Below are positions 1-8,660 of a stretch of 64,000 bases of DNA, piece by piece. The position numbers and the translations under genes were made by a program. Source of the DNA: Aeromonas veronii (GTDB taxonomy: Bacteria; Pseudomonadota; Gammaproteobacteria; Enterobacterales; Aeromonadaceae); assembly GCF_040215105.1 (NCBI RefSeq), contig NZ_CP157875.1, positions 531,501 to 595,500 on the forward strand, written 5' to 3'. Positions within the stretch are counted from its first letter, which is position 1. Each line of letters opens with the position of its first letter. Below the pieces are notes generated by a model that saw nothing but the letters and a program-made list of their open reading frames with translations, was not told where the DNA came from and made no database searches.

Positions 1-2
1 CC

Positions 3-104
3 GCCGGCACCCTGAATCCGCAGAAGGCGCGCATCCTGCTGATGCTCTCCCTGACCCAGAGCAAGGATCCCAAGCAGATCCAGCGCTGGTTCCAGGAGTT
101 CTAA
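3..104 (+). CDS. ansB: L-asparaginase II, C-terminal end (partial)
   Basis: Only the last 33 codons are inside the window; the gene begins to the left. The visible tail contains 'GTLNPQKARILLMLSLTQ' followed by 'DPKQIQRWF', which matches the C-terminus of periplasmic type II asparaginase (in E. coli AnsB: GTLNPQKAR...LALTQTKDPQQIQQIF). The enzyme hydrolyses asparagine to aspartate and ammonia. The active site lies outside the window, so function is assigned from the tail alone. A strong terminator follows at 128-153. Confidence 0.8.
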   Translation, partial: AGTLNPQKARILLMLSLTQSKDPKQIQRWFQEF

Positions 105-127
105 GCGCATTTTTTCAGATGGATTCA

Positions 128-153
128 ACGGGAGGCTCAGGCCTCCCGTTTTC
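128..153 (+). terminator. Rho-independent terminator after ansB
   Basis: The stem ACGGGAGGC / GCCTCCCGT with a very short loop is followed directly by a T run. It sits 24 bases after the ansB stop and well before the next start at 224. Confidence 0.85.
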
Positions 154-223
154 ATTTCCAAGCCTTGGCACAGTCATTGCTATGGGTAGACCACTGTCCA
201 CAATGCTCTGGGAAGGATGAACG

Positions 224-811
224 ATGAAACGGTGGATCCAACATTTCTATCAGCTGAACCGCCTCAACTGGCTCATGGTCTGGCTGCTGCTCTGCTGCAG
301 CATCATCCTGCTGTTCCCGGCGGGATTGATGAAAGGAGCCGTCAGCCAGTGGGCCACGGCCCATGCGGCCTGGCTCGGAGTCGGCATGCTGATCGCCATC
401 TCCTATTTCTGCAGCCAGGGTTTCCTGATCTTCTGGGAGTGGGCCTGTGACGAGTGGCAGTCCCGCCGCCAGCAGGATCAACTGGCCCAGATGATCGGCT
501 TCCTCGACTTCAACGAGAAGGCGGTACTGCGCGAGTTCGTATTGCAGCGCAAGAGCGTCATAAACCTGCCGATCACCGAGCCCGCCGTCAAAAATCTGAT
601 GGATGCCGGGGTGCTGACCTATGCCTATGGCAAGCCGGTGCGGGAGAAGGATGACGAGAACCAGATCCGCGCCCTGATGATCGCGCTGCCGGCACGGCCG
701 CTGCTCACCTACAAGGTACTGGGGTTGTCTCGCGGCAAGATGAGCGATGAGCAGGTGGAGCAGATCATGAATGCCAGACCCAAGTTCGCCCAGAAGAGCT
801 TCCAGCGCTGA
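224..811 (+). CDS. SieB-like inner-membrane protein (superinfection exclusion protein B family)
   Basis: A 195-residue protein with two hydrophobic segments near the N-terminus (about residues 16-36 and 47-68) and a soluble C-terminal two-thirds. The stretch 'FLDFNEKAVLREF' just after the second segment is what I recognise from the SieB family, named after a phage membrane protein that aborts infection by related phages. Chromosomal copies are common in gammaproteobacteria, and whether they exclude phage is not known to me. It is a single-gene unit between terminators at 128-153 and 831-855. The AAGGATGAACG sequence upstream of 224 contains a plausible ribosome site. Confidence 0.65.
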   Translation: MKRWIQHFYQLNRLNWLMVWLLLCCSIILLFPAGLMKGAVSQWATAHAAWLGVGMLIAISYFCSQGFLIFWEWACDEWQSRRQQDQLAQMIGFLDFNEKAVLREFVLQRKSVINLPITEPAVKNLMDAGVLTYAYGKPVREKDDENQIRALMIALPARPLLTYKVLGLSRGKMSDEQVEQIMNARPKFAQKSFQR

Positions 812-830
812 GTTTCACGCATCTTGAATA

Positions 831-855
831 AAAAAGCCGGACACTGTCCGGCTTT
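831..855. terminator. Bidirectional terminator between the SieB-like gene and mgsA
   Basis: The hairpin AAAAAGCCGGACA / TGTCCGGCTTTTT has A and T runs on both flanks. It can therefore stop both the plus-strand SieB-like gene and the minus-strand mgsA, whose stop is at 872. Confidence 0.9.
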
Positions 856-871
856 TTGCTGTCTGGGGCGC

Positions 872-1330
872 TTACTCGGTTCTTGCCTTGAGGTAGCCAG
901 CGTAGTCCGGCACCTGCACGCTGAAGGCGCGCTGCATGTGCGGGCTGTCCATGATGAAGTCCGCGGTCGCTTCGTTGGTGGCGACCGGAATGTTCCACAC
1001 CGCCGCGAGGCGCAGCAGGGCCTTCACATCCGGATCGTGAGCCGCGGCGTTGAGGGGATCCCAGAAGAAGATCATCACGTCGATCTTGCCTTCGGCGATC
1101 AGGGCGCCGAGCTGCTGATCGCCGCCCATGGGGCCGGAGAAGAGGCAGGTGATGGGCAGTTGTGCCTGCTTGCCGAGCAGGGTGCCGGTGGTGCCGGTCG
1201 CATAGAGATGGTGGAGCTTGAGCTCCTCCTTGCGTCTCAGCACCCAGTTCAGCAAGGGGGCCTTCATGTTGTCGTGAGCCACCAGGGCTACCCGTTTGTG
1301 GGGCGCCATCTCACGTGCGATCAGTTCCAT
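872..1330 (-). CDS. mgsA: Methylglyoxal synthase
   Basis: Converts dihydroxyacetone phosphate to methylglyoxal and phosphate, a glycolytic bypass that relieves sugar-phosphate stress. The 152-residue product matches the usual family length. Family motifs are present: 'VALVAHD' near the N-terminus, 'YATGTTG' (phosphate binding), 'SGPMGGDQQ' with the catalytic Asp, and '[21 protein letters not shown]' split as FFWDPLN and [12 protein letters not shown] chose the ATG at 1330 ('MELIARE') because it aligns with the E. coli start (MELTTR). The open frame continues to 1504, but that part has no family similarity. Confidence 0.96.
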   Translation of the reverse strand: MELIAREMAPHKRVALVAHDNMKAPLLNWVLRRKEELKLHHLYATGTTGTLLGKQAQLPITCLFSGPMGGDQQLGALIAEGKIDVMIFFWDPLNAAAHDPDVKALLRLAAVWNIPVATNEATADFIMDSPHMQRAFSVQVPDYAGYLKARTE

Positions 1331-1524
1331 GGGGTCATCCGTAGCAAAGTGATGGGAATAGGGCTGTATCCTAATCGAAAGCGGCGCCCGCTGTCTTGCC
1401 GTGCACCGTAACTGTGATCTTCTCGACGCTTGCGACCTGGGATATCGACGTATTGCCAGCAGCGGGCCGCGCAATGATGGCCCTGTCCGCTGCGTCGGAG
1501 GCATGCATTCCGTGCTGATACAGG

Positions 1525-1550
1525 CGAGAAAAAACCCGCCGAAGCGGGTT
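1525..1550 (-). terminator. Terminator downstream of bfr
   Basis: On the minus strand the stem AACCCGC-TTCG-GCGGGTT is followed by a run of Ts. It lies 28 bases after the bfr stop. Confidence 0.85.
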
Positions 1551-1577
1551 GGGACGCGGCGTCATGCCATCTCCACT

Positions 1578-2057
1578 TCAGGATGACTCCGAGTGCAGCT
1601 GGGATTGCTGGTAGTTTTCCAGACCGATGCGATCGATGAGATCAAGCTGGGTCTCCAGCCAGTCCACATGATCTTCCTCGTCTTCCAGGATCTTCTGGAA
1701 CAGGTCACGGCTGACGTAGTCATGGACAGATTCGGCATAGGTGATGGCCACCTTCAGGTCGGGGATGGCATCCATCTCCAGCGAGAGATCGCAACGCAAC
1801 ATCTCGTCGACCGTCTCACCGATGCGCAGCTTGCCCAGGTCTTGCAAATTGGGCAGTCCTTCCAGAAACAGTACCCGCTTGACCAGTTCGTCGGCATGCT
1901 TCATCTCATCGATGGACTCGTGGTATTCCTTGTGCCCAAGACCCTTGAGGCCCCAGTCATCATAGATGCGGGCATGGAGGAAATACTGGTTGATGGCCAC
2001 CAACTCATTGGCCAGCACCTTGTTGAGGTGGGCAATGATCTTGGGATCTCCTTTCAT
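1578..2057 (-). CDS. bfr: Bacterioferritin
   Basis: A 24-subunit iron-storage cage protein with a di-iron ferroxidase centre and intersubunit heme. The 159-residue product aligns end to end with E. coli Bfr (158). The ferroxidase ligands are visible: Glu in '[10 protein letters not shown]', the '[13 protein letters not shown]' helix that also carries the heme-ligand Met, and '[10 protein letters not shown]' near the C-terminus. I chose the ATG at 2057 ('MKGDPK') because AAGGAG lies 8 bases upstream. An in-frame ATG at 2063 is only 2 bases from the same site. The divergent-looking partner bfd lies upstream on the same strand. Confidence 0.97.
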   Translation of the reverse strand: MKGDPKIIAHLNKVLANELVAINQYFLHARIYDDWGLKGLGHKEYHESIDEMKHADELVKRVLFLEGLPNLQDLGKLRIGETVDEMLRCDLSLEMDAIPDLKVAITYAESVHDYVSRDLFQKILEDEEDHVDWLETQLDLIDRIGLENYQQSQLHSESS

Positions 2058-2199
2058 CGACATTACTCCTTATGTTCGTGCCAGTGGCAGCGATCACTAG
2101 AGCTTAGTCCAGAAAAGTGACAATAGAAGAACCGGCGATTTTACTCGCCTGAGGGTATAGGGATCCGGCTGACGGATCAGAGAGGGGAGGAATCAGGTA

Positions 2200-2406
2200 T
2201 CAAGCCACTTCGTAGTAGAGCGGAGCCTGATCCGATTCTATCTTGCTGCGTTCGGTGGCGATGATCTCCATGGCCATGCGTACACACTTGCCACATTGGG
2301 CACCCACTTCCAGCGACTCTTTCAGCTGTCTGAATTCGGTCTTGCCTGTCTGCACCGCCTTGCGGATCTGGGTATCTGTGATGCCGCGGCACAAACACAC
2401 GTACAT
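2200..2406 (-). CDS. bfd: Bacterioferritin-associated ferredoxin
   Basis: A 68-residue [2Fe-2S] protein that reduces the heme of bacterioferritin to release stored iron. The four cluster cysteines are seen as 'CLC' near the start (Cys4 and Cys6) and 'CGKC' (Cys38 and Cys41), the BFD-like pattern. Start ATG at 2406 gives 'MYVCLCRGITD', the normal N-terminus; a longer open frame upstream lacks similarity. It lies 142 bases upstream of bfr on the same strand. The region upstream of the start has a one-sided match to a Fur site. Confidence 0.95.
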   Translation of the reverse strand: MYVCLCRGITDTQIRKAVQTGKTEFRQLKESLEVGAQCGKCVRMAMEIIATERSKIESDQAPLYYEVA

Positions 2407-2443
2407 ATTACTGACCTCATACTGGAATGAGAGGAAATCTAAA

Positions 2444-2458
2444 TGAGAATGGTTCGTA
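2444..2458. promoter_or_regulatory. Possible weak Fur half-site upstream of bfd
   Basis: TGAGAAT followed by GGTTCGTA matches one 7-base arm of the TGATAAT-N-ATTATCA Fur operator well and the other arm poorly. Fur repression of bfd is established in several gammaproteobacteria; here it is an inference from one half-site about 40 bases before the start codon. Confidence 0.3.
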
Positions 2459-2544
2459 GTGCAAATACCGATTGGTAATAAGCTCCCTCGCTTGCCAGCC
2501 ATTCTCCCCTTGGGGACAATGCGGCCATCAGAAAGGAGACGACG

Positions 2545-2859
2545 ATGCTCAAGAAACTGTTCAGTGCCCTGTTCAACAGCCAGCTGGCCCCCGCCGTCGA
2601 GGTGACCCCGACCGAGTACGCCGGTTATCTCATCTATCCCGAGCCCATGGCGGAAGGGGGGCAGTACCGCCTGGCCGGACGCATCACCAGGGAGGTGGAT
2701 GGGGAGGTGCTGACTCACAGGTTCATCCGCTCCGATCTGTTCGTCAACCCGGCGGATGCCGAGCGCTTCATGGTGCAAAAAGCCCATACCTTCATCGATC
2801 AGATGGGGGAGAAGATGTTCGAGCCTCGCGTCAAGAGCGGTGATCCGGCCGCCTCATGA
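2545..2859 (+). CDS. HlyU-family protein (PF10115 type)
   Basis: A 104-residue protein with the family core: 'EYAGYLIYPEPMAEGGQYRLAG' in two parts (EYAGYLIYPEP, GGQYRLAGRI), then 'HRFIRSDLF' and 'KAHTFIDQMGEKMF'. The family name comes from an annotation as a hemolysin activator and should not be read as evidence of that role; the biochemical function is not known to me. GGAGACGACG lies just upstream of the ATG. The stop overlaps the tmcA start (ATGA), so the two are probably co-translated. Confidence 0.75.
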   Translation: MLKKLFSALFNSQLAPAVEVTPTEYAGYLIYPEPMAEGGQYRLAGRITREVDGEVLTHRFIRSDLFVNPADAERFMVQKAHTFIDQMGEKMFEPRVKSGDPAAS

Positions 2860-4925
2860 GTCCATCAGAGGTAAGCGAGCTACGCCGCACCCTTGCGCTT
2901 TGTGGCGAGCGGCGCCTGATCTGGCTGGAGGGAGAGGAGGCCGATTGTATCGCCCGGACCGAACCCTGGCTGGGAGAGGTTGTCTTCTGGCTGGGTGATG
3001 GGCCTGCCTGCCATGCACCTATGCCGGCCGCCAAGGCGCTGCAACGGCTAGGCCAGGAGTGCGACACGCTTGTTTTCAATGCCTTCAGCGGTTTTCACCC
3101 CGATGCTTTTGGCGCCCTGGCGGGGACCCTGCGCGCTGGTGGTTTGCTGCTGCTGCTAACACCCCCGAGGGAACGGTGGCCCGCCTATGGGGATCCGGAC
3201 AGGTTGCGGCTGGTCGCCCAGCCGGAGGAGGCGAGCAAGGCCGGCCATGGTTTTATTGCCCGCCTGGTGCGGCTGCTGGCGGCAGATCCCGCTACTTCAC
3301 TTGCCTTTATTGGAAAGAATGTTCGTTGGCAGCCGCTGGGGCCGGAGCGTCTGCTGAGCAAGGACCAGGCTCATGCCTTGTCTGCCATCCACAGGGTGCT
3401 CCACGGCCACCGCCGTCGCCCTCTGGTGCTGAGCGCTGACCGGGGTCGGGGCAAGAGTGCCGTGTTGGGGCTCGCTGCGGCCAATTTGCTGCGTCAGAAT
3501 CCGGATTTGAAGATAGTGGTGACGGCTCCTTCACAGGGGACTGTTGCCACCCTCTTCGCTCACGCCAGGGCCGGGTTGCCTGTCTGTGAGGCAGAACTGA
3601 CGGGGTTGGTTTATGTGTCGCCGGATCGGCTGGTGCACGAAGATCTGCAGCCGGATCTGCTGCTGGTGGACGAAGCTGCCGCCATCCCGACTCCGCTGTT
3701 GGAGGCCATGCTGGCCCGTCACAGCCGTATCGTCTTCGCCACCACGGAACATGGCTATGAGGGAACCGGACGCGGTTTTCACCTGCGCTTCAAGCGTATT
3801 CTGGATGCGCAAACCCCGGGTTGGCAGGAGCTGCACCTGAGCGAGCCTATCCGCTGGAGCCGGCACGATCCGCTGGAGCCCCTGGTGTTCCGCCTGCTTG
3901 GTCTCGATACGGATGTCCAGGTGCCACCCCAGCCGACGACGCCCGAGTGGCAGTTGATTGGGCAAGAGAGGCTGGCCGTGGATGACGTGCTGCTCGGGCA
4001 GGTATTCGGCCTGCTGGTGCTGGCCCACTACCAGACGACCCCGAGCGATCTGCGATACCTGCTGGAGAGTCCGGATCTCGACATCCATCTGCTGGAGCAG
4101 GGTCAGAGCTTACTCGGTGTGGCGCTGGTGGTACGCGAGGGCAAGATAGCCCCTGCCTTGACTCGCGATATCTGGGCGGGGCGGCGACGTCCCCGAGGTC
4201 ATCTGCTGCCCCAGTCGCTGCTGGCACATGCCGGATTCACGACGGCGGGGGAGCGCAGCTACGCCAGGGTGATGCGTATCGCCATCCATCCGAGCCTGCA
4301 TCGTCATGGGTTGGGCTCCGTGCTGCTGGGCAAGCTGGAGGCGCATTATCGGGCTCTGGGCGTCGACTATCTGGGGTCAGCCTTCTCCGCCAGCGCGGAT
4401 CTGCTGCCGTTCTGGCACAAGGCCGGACTCAAGACCTTGCGTATCGGCTTGCAGCGGGATGCCGCCAGCGGCTGTCACGCAGCTCTGTTGCTCAAGGCAC
4501 TGAAAGTGGAGTGGGAGCCCGAGCTGGCCCAATGGCGTCAGCGATTCGCACAACAGTTGCCGACCCTGCTGGCGGGGGAGCTCAAATCGCTGGATCCCGA
4601 GCTCGTCTGGCAATGTCTGCACGATGATGTCGCCAGGGTTACCGCACTGGATGAGTTCGAGCGCGAGGAGCTGGAGTGCTTTGCTCACCATCACAAGCCG
4701 TTCGAGTTGTGCCAGCCCAGCCTGCAGCGCTGGCTGATGGGCCAGACGCAGGCCCTAGGTGGACTGGAGCCGGGTGAGCGGCGTCTGCTTATCGCGACCA
4801 TATGGCAGTATGCCCCCTGGGACGGGCTGGCCAAGGCTCTGGGGCTGGCTGGCAAACCCGCGATCATCAAGACATTGCGCAACCTGCTGGCTCGCCTGCT
4901 GGGTGAGGGCGCCAAGGCGGGGTGA
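2856..4925 (+). CDS. tmcA: tRNA(Met) cytidine acetyltransferase TmcA
   Basis: Acetylates N4 of cytidine 34, the wobble base of elongator tRNA-Met, using acetyl-CoA and ATP. At 689 residues it matches the family (about 670). Domains in order: an N-terminal DUF1726-like region, an RNA-helicase-type ATPase with Walker A 'SADRGRGKSA' near residue 192 and the 'DEAAAIP' Walker B near 272, a GNAT acetyltransferase core with 'RIAIHPSLHRHGLG' near 474, and a C-terminal tRNA-binding region. It begins inside the stop of the preceding gene. No strong terminator follows, only a short hairpin near 5008. Confidence 0.95.
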   Translation: MSPSEVSELRRTLALCGERRLIWLEGEEADCIARTEPWLGEVVFWLGDGPACHAPMPAAKALQRLGQECDTLVFNAFSGFHPDAFGALAGTLRAGGLLLLLTPPRERWPAYGDPDRLRLVAQPEEASKAGHGFIARLVRLLAADPATSLAFIGKNVRWQPLGPERLLSKDQAHALSAIHRVLHGHRRRPLVLSADRGRGKSAVLGLAAANLLRQNPDLKIVVTAPSQGTVATLFAHARAGLPVCEAELTGLVYVSPDRLVHEDLQPDLLLVDEAAAIPTPLLEAMLARHSRIVFATTEHGYEGTGRGFHLRFKRILDAQTPGWQELHLSEPIRWSRHDPLEPLVFRLLGLDTDVQVPPQPTTPEWQLIGQERLAVDDVLLGQVFGLLVLAHYQTTPSDLRYLLESPDLDIHLLEQGQSLLGVALVVREGKIAPALTRDIWAGRRRPRGHLLPQSLLAHAGFTTAGERSYARVMRIAIHPSLHRHGLGSVLLGKLEAHYRALGVDYLGSAFSASADLLPFWHKAGLKTLRIGLQRDAASGCHAALLLKALKVEWEPELAQWRQRFAQQLPTLLAGELKSLDPELVWQCLHDDVARVTALDEFEREELECFAHHHKPFELCQPSLQRWLMGQTQALGGLEPGERRLLIATIWQYAPWDGLAKALGLAGKPAIIKTLRNLLARLLGEGAKAG

Positions 4926-5340
4926 AAACTTGGTAAAGTGCCACCCTGTCTAGCTATATCAGCAGTCAGTCTGATGCCTGGACAGCGACGTTATCGAGTC
5001 ATCTGATAGGGACCTGCGGGTCCCTTGTTGATTGGTCAGTCGAGTAATAGCTATCCCGCTGTAGTACAACCCTGGATGAAAGCGCTGCTCCCGTCGGCCG
5101 ACACTATTTCGGCCAGACCCTCTTGATATCCATGCTCCCCGTTCGTTCCTCGCATTGAATCTCTTCACCGCATCACTGCTCGGATGAGTTTCCCATGGGC
5201 CCGTATCATTTTGGCTTTTCCCGAATATGGTCTAATACTTGATGGTGGTGATGATTTTAATAACTGCATTATTTTCAGGTGGTTAGCATTATCATTGGTT
5301 AATGTTTGCCATCTTTTCTAACGTGCACAGGGAGTGCAAT
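4926..5340. other. Intergenic region before the cox locus, no gene seen
   Basis: This 415-base stretch holds the tail of the tmcA transcript and the upstream region of coxB. A hairpin AGGGACC-TGC-GGGTCCCT lies at 5008-5024 but has only a weak T tract. The last 100 bases are AT-rich compared with the surroundings, as expected for a promoter, yet I could not pick a convincing -35/-10 pair. An antisense reading frame here looks unlike a protein. Confidence 0.5.
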
Positions 5341-6486
5341 GTGGGAAAAAATGCAACCAGCCATGGCTCATGGATGTTCTGCCTCGTTGGCGGCACGGCA
5401 TCTGCCAGCGACCTGACGTTCAACATGACACGCGGTGCTACCGCCATCAGCCAGCAGGTCTACGACCTGCACATGACCATCTTCTACATCTGTTGCCTGA
5501 TCGGCCTGCTGGTGTTCGGCGCCATGCTCTGGTCCATCATCCGTCATCGAAAATCCCGTGGCGCCAAGGTGGCCCAATTTCACGAAAGCACCCGTATCGA
5601 ACTGTTATGGACCGCCATCCCTGTGTTGATCCTGGTGGCCATGGCGGTGCCCGCCACCTCGACCCTGCTGAAGATGGAGGACACCTCTAAAGCTGACCTG
5701 ACGGTGCTGGTCACGGGTTCCCAATGGAAGTGGCACTACAAATATCTCGAGCACCCGGTGGAGTTCTACTCCCTGCTGGCGACTGACAGGAAGCAGATCA
5801 AGGGTGAGCAGCCCAAGGGGGACCACTACTTGCTGGAGGTCGATCAGCCGCTGGTACTGCCCGTCGGCAAGAAGATCCGCTTCCTGATGACCTCGGACGA
5901 CGTCATTCACTCCTGGTGGGTTCCCGCCTTCGCGGTGAAGCGGGACGCCAACCCAGGCTACATCAATGAATCCTGGACCCGGATAGACCAACCCGGCACC
6001 TACCGGGGCCAGTGCGCCGAGCTGTGCGGCAAGGATCACGGCTTCATGCCCATCGTCGTGGTGGCGAAAACTGCCGAGGAGTTTGATGGCTGGATTGCCA
6101 AGACGGCAGGGGAGCAAGCCGCCGCCAAGGCGCAACAGCAGGATCTGGCGAGTCAGACCATGACCCTGCCCCAGGCCATGGAGATCGGCGAGAAGGTATT
6201 CCTCGGCCACTGCGCCGCCTGTCACCAGCCGACCGGAACCGGGCTGCCCGGCATTTTCCCCGCCCTCAAGGGCAGCAAGGTCACCACGATGGCTGAAAAC
6301 CGGGCCCATCATCTGGATCTGGTGCTCCATGGTAAGAGTGGGACGGCCATGCTCGGCTTTGGCAAGCAGCTCAGCCTGCAAGAAGTAGCCGCGGTGGTGA
6401 CTTACGAGCGTAATGCCTGGGGCAACAATACCGGCGACGTGGTACAGGCTGCCGAGGTGCAGTCCATCTTGAAACAGGACAAGTGA
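5341..6486 (+). CDS. coxB: Cytochrome c oxidase subunit II with fused cytochrome c domain
   Basis: Accepts electrons from cytochrome c through the binuclear CuA centre and passes them to subunit I. After a signal region come two membrane segments ('MTIFYICCLIGLLVFGAMLW' and 'LLWTAIPVLILVAMAV'), then the cupredoxin domain with the CuA motif 'CAELCGKDHGFM' near residue 225, and a C-terminal cytochrome c domain with 'CAACH' near 291 and 'GTAMLGF'. I chose GTG at 5341 because AGGGAG lies just upstream. An ATG two bases earlier (5339) is in another frame and stops after 26 codons, so the true N-terminus is uncertain. First gene of the cox locus. Confidence 0.93.
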   Translation: MGKNATSHGSWMFCLVGGTASASDLTFNMTRGATAISQQVYDLHMTIFYICCLIGLLVFGAMLWSIIRHRKSRGAKVAQFHESTRIELLWTAIPVLILVAMAVPATSTLLKMEDTSKADLTVLVTGSQWKWHYKYLEHPVEFYSLLATDRKQIKGEQPKGDHYLLEVDQPLVLPVGKKIRFLMTSDDVIHSWWVPAFAVKRDANPGYINESWTRIDQPGTYRGQCAELCGKDHGFMPIVVVAKTAEEFDGWIAKTAGEQAAAKAQQQDLASQTMTLPQAMEIGEKVFLGHCAACHQPTGTGLPGIFPALKGSKVTTMAENRAHHLDLVLHGKSGTAMLGFGKQLSLQEVAAVVTYERNAWGNNTGDVVQAAEVQSILKQDK

Positions 6487-6495
6487 GGCGTCGGC

Positions 6496-8094
6496 ATGAG
6501 TGATGGAATCATGGATACCCCCCACGGTGAGCACGCCCATCAGCCGGCGACGGGTCTGAGGCGCTGGCTATATACCACAAATCACAAGGATATCGGCACC
6601 CTCTATCTGCTGTTCGCGTTGACCATGTTCTTCACCGGTGGCGCCATGGCCATGGTGATCCGGGCCGAGCTGTTCCAGCCAGGTTTGCAACTGGTCGAGC
6701 CCCTGTTCTTCAACCAGATGACCACGGTACACGGCCTCATCATGGTGTTTGGCGCCGTGATGCCGGCCTTCACCGGCCTCGCCAACTGGCTGATCCCCAT
6801 GATGATAGGGGCGCCGGACATGGCCTTGCCCAGGATGAACAACTGGAGCTTCTGGATCCTGCCGTTCGCCTTCATGATATTGTTGTCGAGCCTGTTCATG
6901 GAGGGTGGAGGCCCAAGTTCGGGCTGGACCTTCTATGCTCCCCTGTCGACCAAGTACAGCGGCAACAGCACGGCGCTGTTCGTGTTCGCCATCCACATCA
7001 TGGGGATCTCCTCCATCATGGGAGCCATCAACGTCATCGTTACCATCTTCAACCTGCGGGCACCGGGCATGGGCTGGATGAGGATGCCGCTGTTTGTCTG
7101 GACCTGGCTTATCACCGCTTTCCTGCTTATTGCCGTCATGCCGGTGCTGGCGGCGGCGGTGACCATGGTGCTGACGGACAAGTATTTTGGCACCAGCTTC
7201 TTCGATGCGGCGGGGGGCGGGGATCCCGTGATGTTCCAGCATATCTTCTGGTTCTTCGGTCATCCCGAGGTCTACATCATGATATTGCCGGCATTCGGGA
7301 TCGTCTCCAGCATTATCCCGACCTTTTCCCGCAAGAAGCTGTTTGGCTATCGCTCCATGGTCTATGCCACCAGCAGCATAGCCCTGCTCTCCTTCATGGT
7401 GTGGGCCCACCACATGTTCACCACGGGTCTGCCGGTGGTGGCCGAGCTGTTCTTCATGTACACCACCATGCTGATAGCGGTGCCGACCGGGGTGAAGGTA
7501 TTCAACTGGATAGCCACCATGTGGCGCGGTTCCCTGACCTTCGAGACACCCATGTTGTTTGCCATCGCCTTCATCACCCTGTTTACCATAGGCGGCTTCT
7601 CGGGGTTGATGCTGGCCATGACGCCGGCAGACTTCCAATATCACGACACCTACTTCGTGGTAGCTCACTTTCACTATGTGCTGGTGACCGGCGCCGTTTT
7701 TTCTATCCTGGCTGCTGCCTACTACTGGCTGCCGAAGTGGACAGGGCGCATGTATGACGAACGGCTGGGGCAGTGGCATTTCTGGTGCTCTCTCATCTCG
7801 GTGAACATGTTGTTCTTCCCCATGCACTTCGTCGGGCTGGCGGGCATGCCCAGGCGTATCCCTGACTATGCCCTGCAGTTTGCCGACTTCAATATGTTCA
7901 TCAGCCTGGGGGGCTTTGCCTTCGGGTTGTCACAGTTGCTTTTCGTCTGGGGCGTGATCAAGTGCATCAGGGGAGGGGAGCGGGCCACTGGCCAGGTGTG
8001 GGAGGGGGCAGAGGGGCTGGAGTGGACCCTGTCATCTCCCCCACCTTATCACAGCTTCAAGGTTCCGCCCGAGGTTCGGCCGGATGAGCACTAG
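6496..8094 (+). CDS. ctaD: Cytochrome c oxidase subunit I
   Basis: Catalytic, proton-pumping subunit of the aa3-type oxidase, carrying heme a, heme a3 and CuB. The 532-residue product has 12 membrane helices. Landmarks: the heme a ligand in 'TVHGLIMVF', the CuB/cross-linked His-Tyr motif 'GHPEVYIMILP', the CuB pair in 'WAHHMFTTG', and the heme ligands in 'YFVVAHFHYVL'. It starts 9 bases after coxB and is followed by ctaG at 8104, so it lies in one operon. Confidence 0.97.
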   Translation: MSDGIMDTPHGEHAHQPATGLRRWLYTTNHKDIGTLYLLFALTMFFTGGAMAMVIRAELFQPGLQLVEPLFFNQMTTVHGLIMVFGAVMPAFTGLANWLIPMMIGAPDMALPRMNNWSFWILPFAFMILLSSLFMEGGGPSSGWTFYAPLSTKYSGNSTALFVFAIHIMGISSIMGAINVIVTIFNLRAPGMGWMRMPLFVWTWLITAFLLIAVMPVLAAAVTMVLTDKYFGTSFFDAAGGGDPVMFQHIFWFFGHPEVYIMILPAFGIVSSIIPTFSRKKLFGYRSMVYATSSIALLSFMVWAHHMFTTGLPVVAELFFMYTTMLIAVPTGVKVFNWIATMWRGSLTFETPMLFAIAFITLFTIGGFSGLMLAMTPADFQYHDTYFVVAHFHYVLVTGAVFSILAAAYYWLPKWTGRMYDERLGQWHFWCSLISVNMLFFPMHFVGLAGMPRRIPDYALQFADFNMFISLGGFAFGLSQLLFVWGVIKCIRGGERATGQVWEGAEGLEWTLSSPPPYHSFKVPPEVRPDEH

Positions 8095-8103
8095 AGAGGA
8101 CTT

Positions 8104-8658
8104 ATGAATCAGGTCAATCATGGACCGCTGCTCAGGAAGCTGGCCCTGATCATCGTTCTCATGTTCGCCTTCGCCTTCGCTCTGGTTCCCCTGTATGACG
8201 TCTTCTGCAGGATCACCGGACTCAATGGCAAGACGGCTGGGCAACCTGCCACGACCGAGCGCGCCGTGGTTGATGACAAGCGAACCATACAAATCGAGTT
8301 TCTGGCTCATGCCGATACCCGGATGCCCTGGCAGTTCAACGGGGAAACCGATCGCCTGTCGGTGAAACCCGGCGAGATGAAGCAGATCAACTTCAAGGTG
8401 TTCAATCCGACAAAAGACACCATGGTAGGTCAGGCGGTGCCATCGGTCTCACCGGGCACGGCAGCAGCCTATCTCAAGAAGGTGGAGTGCTTCTGCTTCA
8501 ACCGCCAGGAGCTGAAGGCAGGAGAGAGCAAGTTGATGCCTCTCAAGTTTTACATTGACCCGGCCCTGCCCGATGACATCAATACCATCACGCTCTCCTA
8601 TTCACTTTATGACATCACAGAGTCCAAGCCGGCTCCGGCTATTGCACAGAGGAATTGA
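8104..8658 (+). CDS. ctaG: Cytochrome c oxidase assembly protein CtaG/Cox11
   Basis: A membrane-anchored periplasmic copper chaperone that builds the CuB site of subunit I. One N-terminal membrane segment ('LALIIVLMFAFAFALVPLYDVFC') is followed by an immunoglobulin-like domain with the copper-binding 'CFCF' pair in 'VECFCFNRQEL'. The 184-residue length is normal for the family. AGAGAGGACTT lies just before the ATG, and the gene sits between ctaD and coxC as is typical. Confidence 0.95.
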   Translation: MNQVNHGPLLRKLALIIVLMFAFAFALVPLYDVFCRITGLNGKTAGQPATTERAVVDDKRTIQIEFLAHADTRMPWQFNGETDRLSVKPGEMKQINFKVFNPTKDTMVGQAVPSVSPGTAAAYLKKVECFCFNRQELKAGESKLMPLKFYIDPALPDDINTITLSYSLYDITESKPAPAIAQRN

Positions 8659-8660
8659 CC

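Noticed and set aside
824-1411. Plus-strand open frame opposite mgsA
   Set aside because: It mirrors mgsA and starts in the terminator hairpin.
2545-2859. HlyU as a virulence activator
   Set aside because: The family label is historical; the Vibrio HlyU activator is an unrelated ArsR-type protein, so no toxin link is claimed.
4959-5168. A 69-codon antisense frame in the gap before coxB
   Set aside because: Composition is unlike a protein, no ribosome site, no family pattern.
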